From the NCBI GenBank assembly GCA_004556925.1, contig SFFI01000009.1:1-64000 (forward strand): DNA of 64,000 bases. The letters are read 5' to 3'. Of this stretch, positions 22,606-32,173 are shown piece by piece; the stretch's first letter is position 1; each line of letters starts with the position of its first letter. The translations under genes were made by a program, and so were the position numbers. The notes under the pieces are model-generated. The model worked only from the letters and a program-made list of their open reading frames with translations, was not told the DNA's origin and searched no databases. Source of the stretch: Clostridiales bacterium. GTDB lineage: Bacteria; Bacillota; Clostridia; Saccharofermentanales; DTU023.

Positions 22606-22943
22606 TGATTAACGGCCTACGCTACATCACTGATGACCTGTTGCTCTTAAGACGCATGGGCATTAAAGAGTACAACTTAAGAATGCAGGCAGCGGTGCTA
22701 AAACAGGCTGATAAGCAAGAACTGATGGCCCAGGCAATGATATTCAAACGCATTGCAGAGTCCACAAAAAAAGTAGGCGATACCTATGTTTATACCGCTA
22801 CAAATCCTACGGATATCTTCGATAAGAGCCAGATCGAGCGGTCTATTTTTGGTGCTGACCGAAGGGAAACGCTTCAATGGCACAGGCTAATCAATGTAGC
22901 ACAACGAAATTTGGAATGGCAGGAAAAACATGAGGAGGCTTAA
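22605..22943 (+). CDS. Tail assembly chaperone frameshift extension (gpT-like)
   Basis: Codes 112 residues if read from the ATG at 22605, but that start has only GGAAG three bases before it. The same frame is open for at least 62 codons upstream inside the previous gene. It is best read as the T part of a gpG-T fusion made by -1 frameshifting; upstream in-frame residues such as SAYTYRKLMINGL run straight into it. It ends 1 base before the tape measure gene. Confidence 0.75.
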   Translation: MINGLRYITDDLLLLRRMGIKEYNLRMQAAVLKQADKQELMAQAMIFKRIAESTKKVGDTYVYTATNPTDIFDKSQIERSIFGADRRETLQWHRLINVAQRNLEWQEKHEEA

Positions 22944-25900
22944 ATGGCAGATAACAGTTACACAATAGAAGCCGTCTTAAAGGCAAGAGATGCTGGTTAT
23001 TTTGCCGCTATGGATCAGGCCGCAAATAAGACTAGTACCCTTAAAGAAACTATGCTTGGCATGGCTGGCGCTCAGCTCGCTATGAAGGGTGTTGCAAAGA
23101 CCTGGAACCTAATTTCCTCTTCTGTTGGCAGCGCTATGAATCGTATTGATACCATGGACCAATTCAATCGTACCATGGAGCTTATGACAGGTAGTACCGA
23201 CACAGCAGCGGAGGCTCTGGATAGGGTGAATACGGCGGTCAAAGGTACAGCCTATGGCCTAGACGTCGCATCTTCTGCTGTTCAAGGCTTTGTATCCTCT
23301 GGTAAAGATGTAAACGAATCCATAGACACCGTAGTCAACTGGGGCGATGCCCTGGCCACGTTTGGACAAGCGAGCAATGAAAATCTTAACAGCGTTTCAG
23401 TTGCTTTGCAGAAAATGAGCAACTCTGGAAAAGTTAGCATGGAAAATATTCGCATGCTGACTGATAGAGGCATTCCTGCTCTGGAGATTTTCGCAGATGC
23501 TACGGGACAAACTGTTTCTGAAGTTACAGGAGCAATGAGTAAAGGCGAGCTTAGCACGCAAGAATTTCTTGATGCTATGAATCGCGCTTTTACTGAAGGC
23601 ACTGAGCGTTTCCCAGCAGTAGTAGGAGCGGCTAAAGAAGCTGGCGCCTCCTGGTCTGCAACTTTCGGCAATATGAGAGCTGCGGTTACTCGTGGCGTGC
23701 AGTCTATCATCACCTCTATTGAGGATGGCAGAGCAAAATCTGACCTACCCGGTATGAAAAATGCCGTTTCGACTTTTGGCAAGAGTGTTGAGAAAGTGCT
23801 AAAAACTGTTGCTAAGGCTACAGGTTTTGTGGCTGAACACTTTGAAGCGTTTGCCTCCGTTGCAGAAGTTGCTTTAGCTGGAGTTGCTGCGCATAGAGGT
23901 TGGGAAGCGATTCGATCTAAACTTGCTGAGAAGAAAACGGCCGCTATGGCTGCGCAGGAAGCTTTTGCAACCCTCGCAGGGGAAGAAGAAGGCCTGTTAT
24001 CAATATCAGACTTGTACTCTAACGCTCTTGCAGATGAAGCGGCTGCAGAGAAAATGCGGACAGCTGCCCTATCCTTGGGCCTTGTAGTGGACAAGGAAGG
24101 AAACATTATTAAGCGTAATGGCAAGGAGCTGTCTGAGAATCAAAAAGCAGCGCTCTTGGCAGAGACGGGGGCCATTACCGCTAAAACCCTAGCCAATGCG
24201 GTGCTTACAGGACAGATTAAGCTTACAACGGCGGCTCAATTGCTCTGGAATAACGCTATCAAAGCAAACCCAATAGGTGTTATTGTCACTGGCATTACTG
24301 CGGCAGTCAAAGGGCTGAAAGCGTTAACTAATTGGATGAACAAGTCTAATAAAGAGCTTCAACAAGCTAAAAAAGATGCTGACGCCCAAGCCAAAGCGTT
24401 AGAAGACTTGAATGCCAAAGAAACCAAACTAAAACAGGCTTTTGAGCGTACAAACAAAGAGTTAGACCAACGCAAGGGGAAGGCTGATAAAATCATCAGC
24501 TCTATGAAGGACTTGGAGAAGTCTACAGATGATAATGTCCGAAAAACTGAGGATATGGTCGATCTGGTATACGAACTTAAAGACATATATCCTGACTTAG
24601 TTGTTGCCATTGGCCCGTATGACGAAATTTTGAAAGATAACGTTGAAAGCATCGAACGTCAAGTTGAGGCCATGGATCAGCTGAGCAGAATTGATGCTTG
24701 GAAAAAGCACACTGAAGACCTGCAGGCATATCGCGACCAGATGGAAATTGAAATGGCAATTGCAGAAGAGATGATTGCCAGGATGGAGGAAGCGGGCACC
24801 AACCAGGAAAATAAATTTCTTTGGTTTAGAGGTGATACCAAAGAATACTCTGATCTCAAGCAGCAACTAGAAGAAATGTCCGAGATTTATGAAAGGACAA
24901 GTGAAGCCGCAGACATAGCCAAAGAGAAAACAGCTGAGTTTAACGAGGAGCAAATAAGAAATGCCTTGTCTGCAGAGCAGTCTAGGCAGGCTCTACTAGA
25001 CCTTACTTCTGCTTATGGTCTAAGTAAAGATGCAGCCCAGGCGATCATTGATTATAACGAACGAATGGGACTGAGCTGGGATGAAAATGCCCATGCCATT
25101 GTAGAGATGGCAGATACGATGGGTATTGGCGCAGAACGAGTTGTAACTATTATGGAGAACCTCGGCTTGAGCGCTGATCAATTATCTGAGCATTACGATA
25201 AGGTCTACGAACACGTTAGTGGTGTGGTTGATGCAATAGTTAAGGCTGCTGACGCTGGTTTTGGAGAAATAAAACAGAACGAGGCCTTAACGTGGGAAGA
25301 GATCGAGCAAAACCTTGAGAGCAACAGGCAAGCCATCGAGACTTGGAGCGAAAATCTCCAAACCTTAATGGCGGCCGGTGTTGACGAAGGCGTTATTGCT
25401 AAACTAAAAGAAATGGGCCCCGCTGGCGCCGAGCAAACCCGAGTCTTAGCAGAAGAGCTGGAAAACGCAAATGGTACGGTCATCAAGAAAGGCGAAAAGA
25501 TCAGCGATGATGCCCAAGCAATTGTAGACACCGTAAATGGCAAGTTTAAGGATCTGTATGAAACGATTGCGGAAGCCTCTGAAACCGAACTGGCTGCTGA
25601 AAAATATATTGAACAAGGTAAGAAACCGATTGAAGGTATTGTACAAGGCCTATCTACAGCTATCGTTGAGAACGAAGCGAACCTGAAATCCAGTGGTGAG
25701 CAAATGATGGAGTATGTGGGCGCTGGTGCTGGGGGTGGCGGAGCTCCTGTAATACAAGCCTTTGAGGATACAGGGGAAGAAGTCCTAAAAACTGTCGACA
25801 GTACGGGGAAAGACTTAGAAAAGAGTGCAAAAAATTCCGCCAAAAACGTTAATAACAAGATTGACGAGGGCGGTCGAGAACTAACCAGATCAATTTCTGA

Positions 25901-26450
25901 AACTTCGAATGCCACACTTAAGGAAACCGAAAGCTTAGTGCGACGCCTAAATGAGGCCTTTGCTAATCTCCCTGCTGAACTGCGTACTGCAGGTCAAAAT
26001 TCTATTCAGGGGCTTATTGACGGAATTAATTCAATGACGGGGCCTACGGTCGGTGCAATGATTAGCCTGGCCCAAAGGATGCTAGCGGCATACAAACGTG
26101 AAATGCAGATTAACTCGCCTTCTAGAGTCATGGATAAGCAAGGTGAGTACACAGTAAGTCCTTTACTTGACCGGCTAAGAAAAGGGGCCAAAGAAGCAGC
26201 AGATATCACAAAGCAAATTGCTCACAACTTGAACTTCTCGAGTAATCCTGACTTTGGTGTGACAGCTGTAGCCTTACCAGAGGCTTATAAAGCTGGCCGA
26301 GATCAGAACTTGAGAACAGCCACATCGAATCATGCCCAGCCTGCACGAATCATACTGCAACTAGGAGACTCTGAATTTAGTGCGTTTGCAGAGGACATTT
26401 TCGGCGAATACGACAAGAAACTACGTTTGGAGGCCAACTATGAATTATAA
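22944..26450 (+). CDS. Tape measure protein
   Basis: A 1168-residue protein, the longest gene in the window, which sets tail length. The N-terminal tape-measure domain (about 70-250) has VNWGDALATFGQASNENLNSVSVALQKMSNSGKVSMENIRMLTDRGIPAL-type repeats seen in this family. Long helical and coiled-coil stretches follow (about 450-560 and 640-720), with a Gly-rich hydrophobic patch near 930. No lytic transglycosylase or peptidase motif is evident. AGGAGG precedes the ATG. It overlaps the distal tail gene by 11 bases. Confidence 0.95.
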   Translation: MADNSYTIEAVLKARDAGYFAAMDQAANKTSTLKETMLGMAGAQLAMKGVAKTWNLISSSVGSAMNRIDTMDQFNRTMELMTGSTDTAAEALDRVNTAVKGTAYGLDVASSAVQGFVSSGKDVNESIDTVVNWGDALATFGQASNENLNSVSVALQKMSNSGKVSMENIRMLTDRGIPALEIFADATGQTVSEVTGAMSKGELSTQEFLDAMNRAFTEGTERFPAVVGAAKEAGASWSATFGNMRAAVTRGVQSIITSIEDGRAKSDLPGMKNAVSTFGKSVEKVLKTVAKATGFVAEHFEAFASVAEVALAGVAAHRGWEAIRSKLAEKKTAAMAAQEAFATLAGEEEGLLSISDLYSNALADEAAAEKMRTAALSLGLVVDKEGNIIKRNGKELSENQKAALLAETGAITAKTLANAVLTGQIKLTTAAQLLWNNAIKANPIGVIVTGITAAVKGLKALTNWMNKSNKELQQAKKDADAQAKALEDLNAKETKLKQAFERTNKELDQRKGKADKIISSMKDLEKSTDDNVRKTEDMVDLVYELKDIYPDLVVAIGPYDEILKDNVESIERQVEAMDQLSRIDAWKKHTEDLQAYRDQMEIEMAIAEEMIARMEEAGTNQENKFLWFRGDTKEYSDLKQQLEEMSEIYERTSEAADIAKEKTAEFNEEQIRNALSAEQSRQALLDLTSAYGLSKDAAQAIIDYNERMGLSWDENAHAIVEMADTMGIGAERVVTIMENLGLSADQLSEHYDKVYEHVSGVVDAIVKAADAGFGEIKQNEALTWEEIEQNLESNRQAIETWSENLQTLMAAGVDEGVIAKLKEMGPAGAEQTRVLAEELENANGTVIKKGEKISDDAQAIVDTVNGKFKDLYETIAEASETELAAEKYIEQGKKPIEGIVQGLSTAIVENEANLKSSGEQMMEYVGAGAGGGGAPVIQAFEDTGEEVLKTVDSTGKDLEKSAKNSAKNVNNKIDEGGRELTRSISETSNATLKETESLVRRLNEAFANLPAELRTAGQNSIQGLIDGINSMTGPTVGAMISLAQRMLAAYKREMQINSPSRVMDKQGEYTVSPLLDRLRKGAKEAADITKQIAHNLNFSSNPDFGVTAVALPEAYKAGRDQNLRTATSNHAQPARIILQLGDSEFSAFAEDIFGEYDKKLRLEANYEL

Positions 26451-27216
26451 ATTCGTGGACCTAGACCAGCCTCCGCAGGATGTTTTTGCGTTTGCCAGCA
26501 AGTACGGCGATATAGTCCTAGATGAAATTGATGGTGTCGAGACGTTGTCCGTGCTTGGTCGTGGCAATGCTGTTAGAAGCTTTAGCGTTATCTCTAACCC
26601 TGAGTCAGAAGAGGACTTTTTACTATCCAGCAAGTACGCTTGCCCTACTCTTAAGGTCAACTATCGGTTGACGGCAAAGGATGACTATCACATGCGGAAG
26701 CTTGTAGATAAGCTAAACAAAACTTTTAGCCGAGACAAGCAAAGACTGCGGTTTTACGACGAAGCGTATTATTACGTTGCTAGCCTGGCTAGCCTCGAAT
26801 TTAACGAGCTATCCAATTGCGTTATCGCTACTGCAGAGTTTAAGACTTTTACGCCTTACAAGTACAAAGACATAATCAATGACGGGCAAGTGTTTAGATA
26901 TGAAAGCACTATGCCCGCTATACCTGATGAGGTCGTTTGTACCGTTTTACCAGGCGAGGCAGAAGTCACAAGTTTTTATTTTAAGAACGAAGACAGCGAG
27001 CAAAAGATGGTTTTTACGCACAAGGTCAAAGGCGGTGATGTCATTGTCTGGCAACCTTGTGATTATTTTGGCCTTACGCTCAATGGCGAAAACGTCATGC
27101 GAGATGTTGTGCCTAGCGCGGAGTTTGAACGCTTTGAATTAAGGTTTTTAGACAGGATCGTTTGTCCGCTTAAAGTTGACATGAGGATAAAAGCCACGCT
27201 TAGGGAGTTGGGGTGA
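26440..27216 (+). CDS. Distal tail protein (Dit-like)
   Basis: A 258-residue protein in the Dit position. It begins at an ATG after TTGGAGGCC and shows the siphophage tail-domain pattern (DGVETLSVLGRGN, a beta-rich N-terminal ring domain, then a galectin-like C-terminal part). Dit forms the hub joining tail tube to baseplate or fibre. It is followed 4 bases later by the tail-associated protein gene. Confidence 0.8.
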   Translation: MNYKFVDLDQPPQDVFAFASKYGDIVLDEIDGVETLSVLGRGNAVRSFSVISNPESEEDFLLSSKYACPTLKVNYRLTAKDDYHMRKLVDKLNKTFSRDKQRLRFYDEAYYYVASLASLEFNELSNCVIATAEFKTFTPYKYKDIINDGQVFRYESTMPAIPDEVVCTVLPGEAEVTSFYFKNEDSEQKMVFTHKVKGGDVIVWQPCDYFGLTLNGENVMRDVVPSAEFERFELRFLDRIVCPLKVDMRIKATLRELG

Positions 27217-27220
27217 TGCT

Positions 27221-29194
27221 ATGATCTATTTATACGATAATAGTTTGCGGCTCACCAAAACCATAGATGAGAAGTCGCTAGTATCAGCACATGTTATAGA
27301 CGAGATCAACCTGATCACTTTTACGGCAGAGGCCCTGGATGAAAAAGTATTCGCCGGGGCCTTTTACGTTGGCGTATATCACCCAGACGAGCCGGACAAT
27401 TACTTGATTTTTAAGCTTGTACGCCTGCAGGTTGACACCACCAGAGTTGTTTTAGGCGTGCACGTGTTTTACGACGACCTGAAAGGCCGATATGTAAAAG
27501 ACATAAGACAGCAAGGGAAGCCCGTATCCACAGCGTTAGCTATGTACCTAGACGGCACTGGCTGGGAGATAGGCACGTACTCTAGTACCAAGACTACAGA
27601 GCAAAACGCCTACTATGTCTCAAGTCTTGAGGCTGTATCAAAGCTGATAGAAGAGACTGGAGTTATCATCCGCCCGGTTATCCGCATGGTAAACGGAAAG
27701 ATCATTAGCAAGACCGTAAGGGTTAGCGATACGATCGGAACATTTAGCGGGCGCAGGTTTAGGCATGGCGTGGACGGTGTACAAGTTACCTACGCAGAAG
27801 AGAGCACAGAGCTATACACGGCGCTAGTAGGTCGTGGAGCCGGTATCCAAAAGGTAGACGAGGAAACGGGCGAATGGTCCGGGGGCTACACCCGCCGAAT
27901 TATGTTTACGGACGAGGTTTGGCGAAAGCCAGGTAAGCCTGTAAGCAAGCCTGCCGGGCAAGCATGGGTGGAGATGCCGGAGCGTACTGCTTTGTACGGC
28001 TATCCTAACGGAACACCAAGAATCGGGATCCTTACCCTAGATAAGGTGGAAGATCCAGCTGTTTTGCTACAAAAGACATACGAAGAGCTAGAGCGCGTAT
28101 CACGCCCAAAGCTAACTTTTAGAGTATCAAGAGCTAATGCGGAAGGCGTAAAGCTTGGGGATGAAGTTGTAGCTATCAGAGATAAGCTCAGCTTTAGAAC
28201 AACCATCTTTATGGCCAAGCACAATCTGAAAAACTGGGAGCTTACCGAGTTTGAGTTTGGCGACAAAGTCGTATCTGCTATCAGTAGCCAGGTAAAAAAG
28301 ATCAATAGCACGATCGCCGAAAACGAGGCCCGAAACTTGTCGATCATGGCAAAGATGCAGTATCAGCTTGACTCCTACTATTGGGGTGAAGATGGATACA
28401 ACTACGACATTAAGCCGGACAACAAGTATGAATTGCCAGCAGGATATTACAGCTTTAACAAGCCGATAGACAAAGACCCTACAAAGGTTATCTATATCGG
28501 AGCCGGGAAAATGCTCATATCTAACACTAAGGATGCCTCCGGCAAGTGGATATGGAAAACAGCGGCAACCGGCGATGGTTTCTTAGCTGAAAACATGTTT
28601 GCGGACTATATCCGAGGGAATCTTATCCGTGGAAGCGTCATAGAATCAACAGCCATTAAAAATGGCTCTCCTGTTAGTTTCTGGAACCTAGATACTGGGC
28701 GCTTCCGCACAGAAAATGGCGAATTTTACGGAAGTTTATACGTAGACAGCAAAAAATACGGCTACCAGCGCTACAACGTAGGCGCATGGCTAGACCAGCT
28801 ACAAGACCTGATCACAAAGGTAGACCGACAGCAAGACACTTTAGAGCGGAGCCAGTCAGACATCCGCACTATCGCAGAGCAAGCCAGGAACGCGGCTAAT
28901 ACAGCCAATACCGCTCTAAGCGAGGTGCGCCAGCTGGCCGACTCGGCAAGGCTCCGGGCGGACACGGCCTACGATACGGCTGGCAATGCATGGACAGCCG
29001 CTGGCTCAGCGCAACAGACAGCAGACGAGGCGCTGCGTAATACTCGCAACGTCCTGTCAATGTTTGGTAGTAGTTTTAACGCAAACGGGTACCCGTCAGG
29101 GGGGATAACCCGGATCCAGGTAGTCAACGTCTCCGGTAGAGTCGCGCTGGAAGTCTTTAGTCAGTACGGCGTACACCACGTCTACCTTAACTAG
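27221..29194 (+). CDS. Tail-associated protein (Tal, prophage tail endopeptidase type)
   Basis: A 657-residue protein. The first about 380 residues match the phage minor structural protein / Prophage_tail domain (gp44-like hub: LYDNSLRLTKTIDEK start, then VIRPVIRMVNGKIISKTVRVSDTIG). The C-terminal third is an Ala-rich coiled coil (EQARNAANTANTALSEVR) ending in a short beta-rich tip. It forms the tail tip below Dit and may contact the cell wall. No peptidase active site can be pointed to from sequence. Confidence 0.85.
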   Translation: MIYLYDNSLRLTKTIDEKSLVSAHVIDEINLITFTAEALDEKVFAGAFYVGVYHPDEPDNYLIFKLVRLQVDTTRVVLGVHVFYDDLKGRYVKDIRQQGKPVSTALAMYLDGTGWEIGTYSSTKTTEQNAYYVSSLEAVSKLIEETGVIIRPVIRMVNGKIISKTVRVSDTIGTFSGRRFRHGVDGVQVTYAEESTELYTALVGRGAGIQKVDEETGEWSGGYTRRIMFTDEVWRKPGKPVSKPAGQAWVEMPERTALYGYPNGTPRIGILTLDKVEDPAVLLQKTYEELERVSRPKLTFRVSRANAEGVKLGDEVVAIRDKLSFRTTIFMAKHNLKNWELTEFEFGDKVVSAISSQVKKINSTIAENEARNLSIMAKMQYQLDSYYWGEDGYNYDIKPDNKYELPAGYYSFNKPIDKDPTKVIYIGAGKMLISNTKDASGKWIWKTAATGDGFLAENMFADYIRGNLIRGSVIESTAIKNGSPVSFWNLDTGRFRTENGEFYGSLYVDSKKYGYQRYNVGAWLDQLQDLITKVDRQQDTLERSQSDIRTIAEQARNAANTANTALSEVRQLADSARLRADTAYDTAGNAWTAAGSAQQTADEALRNTRNVLSMFGSSFNANGYPSGGITRIQVVNVSGRVALEVFSQYGVHHVYLN

Positions 29195-29203
29195 GAGGGC
29201 GGT

Positions 29204-29416
29204 ATGGATCAAAACAACTTTGACATTCTGGCCCAGCGCGTGGGCGCACTGGTCCTGGAAAATTGCATGCTAATCGCCCAGCTCCAGGACTTACAGCAGG
29301 GCGTAAATACCGAGGCGCTTGTAAAGCAAAATCGCGAGCAAGCTGGCCGCATAAAAGAGCTAGAGGACACCTTGGCCCAGCTTAGAGATGAGGAGGCAAA
29401 AAAGGATGGACGATAA
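29204..29416 (+). CDS. Small coiled-coil tail protein
   Basis: A 70-residue protein with GGAGGGCGGT before the ATG. It is almost entirely helical with heptad-like Leu spacing (LVLENCMLIAQLQDLQQG and KELEDTLAQLRDEE). It lies between Tal and the fibre gene and overlaps the latter, so it may be a baseplate or chaperone component. No family recognised. Confidence 0.6.
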   Translation: MDQNNFDILAQRVGALVLENCMLIAQLQDLQQGVNTEALVKQNREQAGRIKELEDTLAQLRDEEAKKDGR

Positions 29417-31448
29417 GACCTTATATACACCGCTTACGCTAGACGTACAGCACGTAAACTTTCCGGATGTGATCGCGGTATCCCGTGACACGCTCCGGGG
29501 CTGGCGGGTAACCCCGCTAAATGACGGAGCTTTGCTTGACCTGGCAAGTGGGGACAAGTGCGAGCTATGGTCTATAGGCGCAAGTCAGGACGTCCCTGTC
29601 TTTAGCCAGGGCCAAGTAGAGGGCGGCAAGCTGATCCTACCTATCCTGCCGGAGATGCTACAAGACGGGTACGTGACACAGACAGTAGTCCTTAAAAGGG
29701 CAAGCGGGACCGTCCGCTTTGGCTCTTTTAGGCTTTGGGTGGACGGCGCAGTAGACGACTATGGTAGCACTGGTGGGGCTGGCAAGTCCCAATGGCAAGA
29801 TATGCTAGACAAGCTCAACGCGGCTATGGCCAAGGCTGAGCATTATCGCAACGAGGCTGAGACTAGCGCTAGCCTGGCCGCGGAGTGCCAAAAGAGGGCC
29901 TGCGAGTGCGCGACCAAGGCTGAGGGGAGTAAGACTCAGGCCGCTAGTAGTGCCCAAAAGGCTAAGTCTAGTGCAGACTCAGCGGCAAATAGTGCCGGTA
30001 ATGCTCGGACCAGCGCCGCGGAGGCTAAGGCATCCGAGACAGCGGCCAAGACTAGCGCAGACACGGCTAGTAGCAAAGCTACGCAGGCGGCGACTAGTGC
30101 TAGCAAGGCAAAGTCTAGCGAGACGGCAGCGGCGAGTAGCGCTACAAAGGCTAAGTCTAGCGAGACAGCAGCGGCAGAGAGTAGCAAATCCGCAAAGCTG
30201 AGTGCCGATAGCGCTGCCCAGTCTAAGGCCTCAGCAGCTACTAGCGCTAGTACAGCGACCACCAAAGCAGGTGAGGCCAGCCAAAGTGCTAGCGTCGCAG
30301 TAGACGCTAAAAATGCCGCGGTTACCGCTAAGGGCCAGGCTGCTGCCAGTGCTAGCGCGGCTAAGACTAGCGCTGGGTCGGCCAGTGCTAGTGCTACGAG
30401 TGCTGGCCAGTCTAAAACCGCCGCGGAAACCGCCAAAAGCAAAGCCCAAGAGATAGCCGACAGCCTACAGGGCACAGTGGACAACGCCAACCAGGCGGCA
30501 GACCGTGCTAATGCGGCCGCTAAAAAAGCCGACCAAGCGGCGCAAACATCTCAGCCGGATGCTACAAATACAAGCAAAGGCATTGTCCAAATAGGTGAAG
30601 GGATAGAGGTAACGGACGGCATTATTAGTGTTGACTTATCCGGTAAATCCGACAAGACCCATACCCACAGTATCAGCGGCGTCAGGGGCCTAGACAAGGC
30701 CTTAGCTGACGCAGGCAAGGTCAAGTCCGTAAACGGGGCGACAGGCGATGTCAAGATCAACGCCGTGCCGGGTGGTGGCACTACTGGCCAAGTCCTTAAA
30801 AAGACCAGCTCCGGCTACGGCTGGGGCACGGACAATAATACTAAGTATACCCACCCGAGCTCGCACCCTATCAGCATGATAGAGGGACTACAAGCGGCCC
30901 TCGACGGTAAAAAAGACCTTACGACGCATTGGATACGTAACAAGGATACACGTGCCGTCAACAGCACGCCTGCGTGGTATGTTGAAAATTTTAGTGACGG
31001 TTTGGTGCTCGAATTTAAGCAGTATAAAACCATAGGTACACCTAGAGGGTCGAAAGGCGGTAGCTATAATTTTTTAGCTACTTACATCCCCTTTAGAGAT
31101 GCTAGGGATTTTTCAGGCGGTCTGCCCACCCAGATGGCTTTTGCAGACGATCGTGTTTATGTGCGTGGGGCAAAAGATGGCACTGACCCTCTAAATTGGG
31201 GGCCTTGGAGGGAGCTAGCCAACACAGACGCCGTAAACGCTGTAAAAACCACCGTAATTAACAGCCTGACCAGCTCCAGCACTACTAGTGCCTTAAGCGC
31301 TAACCAAGGCAAGGTGCTAAACGAAAAAATCCTAAAAACCGATAAAAAATTTGGCGAGGTGAGCCAGATCAAAGTCCTGACACAAGCACAGTACAAGGCT
31401 TTATCGACTAAAGATCCAGGCACTTTGTACCTGGTAAAGGAGGGGTAA
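29406..31448 (+). CDS. Tail fibre / baseplate upper protein (BppU-like N-terminus)
   Basis: A 680-residue receptor-binding fibre. Residues 1-120 match the BppU-type N-terminal domain that anchors to the baseplate (LTLDVQHVNFPDVIAVSRDTLRGWRV). Residues about 140-365 are long Ala/Ser/Lys repeats (units like AKSSETAAASSAT) that form a stalk. A short beta/collar segment (KGIVQIGEGIEV, about 385) leads to a C-terminal head (WIRNKDTRAVNSTPAWYVENFSDG). The start at 29406 was chosen over 29388 for its position after GAGGAGG. The host receptor is unknown. Confidence 0.8.
   Translation: MDDKTLYTPLTLDVQHVNFPDVIAVSRDTLRGWRVTPLNDGALLDLASGDKCELWSIGASQDVPVFSQGQVEGGKLILPILPEMLQDGYVTQTVVLKRASGTVRFGSFRLWVDGAVDDYGSTGGAGKSQWQDMLDKLNAAMAKAEHYRNEAETSASLAAECQKRACECATKAEGSKTQAASSAQKAKSSADSAANSAGNARTSAAEAKASETAAKTSADTASSKATQAATSASKAKSSETAAASSATKAKSSETAAAESSKSAKLSADSAAQSKASAATSASTATTKAGEASQSASVAVDAKNAAVTAKGQAAASASAAKTSAGSASASATSAGQSKTAAETAKSKAQEIADSLQGTVDNANQAADRANAAAKKADQAAQTSQPDATNTSKGIVQIGEGIEVTDGIISVDLSGKSDKTHTHSISGVRGLDKALADAGKVKSVNGATGDVKINAVPGGGTTGQVLKKTSSGYGWGTDNNTKYTHPSSHPISMIEGLQAALDGKKDLTTHWIRNKDTRAVNSTPAWYVENFSDGLVLEFKQYKTIGTPRGSKGGSYNFLATYIPFRDARDFSGGLPTQMAFADDRVYVRGAKDGTDPLNWGPWRELANTDAVNAVKTTVINSLTSSSTTSALSANQGKVLNEKILKTDKKFGEVSQIKVLTQAQYKALSTKDPGTLYLVKEG
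29840..30540 (+). repeat. Internal repeats encoding the Ala/Ser-rich fibre stalk
   Basis: Many imperfect copies of short units built on gctagtgc and aaggctaagtctagcga encode the Ala/Ser/Lys stalk. Repeated DNA of this sort favours length variation by slippage. Open frames on the opposite strand here are side effects of the repeats. Confidence 0.75.
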
Positions 31449-31451
31449 GAG

Positions 31452-32054
31452 ATGGCTATACAAGCAGGCAGTAGCGCCGTCACAGGCGTGTACCTTGGCG
31501 GCACCTCCATAAAGGCGGCATATATGGGGGCTAGCAAAGTATGGCCACCCTACATAGAGGTTATAGAGGATATCCCATATACGACCGAGACCCGTAAAAA
31601 TACCAGCCAGTGGACCGACTATAAAAAAGTATTAGTCAAGGGCGTGCCCGGCAAGCGCAAAATCTATAAAAAGCAGGATGGGACAGTGGTCAAGACGGAG
31701 ATTTTGCAAGAGCCTGTAAAAGAGGTTATCGAGGTGGGTACTAAAAATCCTACGAGCTACCAAACAAGATATGAAACGGAAAAGATACCTTATGAGACAA
31801 AGACCAAAAGACTTTATGCCAACCGTTGGTCATTTGGTAACAAACAAGTTTGCGTCTACCCAGATCTTGGTAGCGATTTAGACGCCGGAAGTAGTCGTGC
31901 TCAGCCCAAAGGCGAGTACGGGGAAAAAGAGCTTAAGTATGAGTACAAATACTATAAAAACCAATACAAATCCAAACGCTTACTCAGTGAGCGGATTACC
32001 AAAAACCCTGTAGATGAAGTAGTTTATGTGTGCATAAAGAACGAAGATCTCTAG
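31452..32054 (+). CDS. Tail accessory protein with G5-like domains
   Basis: A 200-residue protein. The first 35 residues (SSAVTGVYLGGTSIKAAYMG) recur at the start of Bacillota tail proteins. Residues about 40-98 match a G5 domain (IPYTTETRKN...GVPGKRKIYKKQDGTVV...IEVGTK). A second, diverged G5-like unit spans about 112-197. G5 domains bind cell-wall or other glycans, so this may help the tail stick to the envelope. AGGGGTAAGAG precedes the ATG. Confidence 0.7.
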   Translation: MAIQAGSSAVTGVYLGGTSIKAAYMGASKVWPPYIEVIEDIPYTTETRKNTSQWTDYKKVLVKGVPGKRKIYKKQDGTVVKTEILQEPVKEVIEVGTKNPTSYQTRYETEKIPYETKTKRLYANRWSFGNKQVCVYPDLGSDLDAGSSRAQPKGEYGEKELKYEYKYYKNQYKSKRLLSERITKNPVDEVVYVCIKNEDL

Positions 32055-32065
32055 GAGGGCAAAAG

Positions 32066-32173
32066 ATGGAGCAAAAGAAGAAAAAAGAAATGGAAATAAC
32101 GAAAGAGATGGAGCGGGAGCTATCTACTAATGGCGATATGCCGCCCAAGGACGTGGAGGTGGAAGATGAGTAA
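32066..32173 (+). CDS. Very small charged protein before the endolysin
   Basis: A 35-residue Lys/Glu-rich peptide (MEQKKKKEMEITKEMEREL) with TAGGAGGGC upstream. Its stop overlaps the start of the amidase gene, so it may mainly couple translation. Function unknown. Confidence 0.5.
   Translation: MEQKKKKEMEITKEMERELSTNGDMPPKDVEVEDE

Noticed and set aside
23282..24124. Minus-strand open frame of 280 codons in the tape measure gene
   Set aside because: Lies wholly inside a well-supported gene and its product looks like a reverse-frame artefact rich in Ala and Ser.
25205..25915. Minus-strand open frame of 236 codons in the tape measure gene
   Set aside because: Same reason: inside a clear gene, no start signal, low-complexity product.
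29936..30490. Long minus-strand open frame of 184 codons
   Set aside because: It is the mirror of the Ala/Ser repeat region of the tail fibre gene; low complexity and no ribosome binding site.
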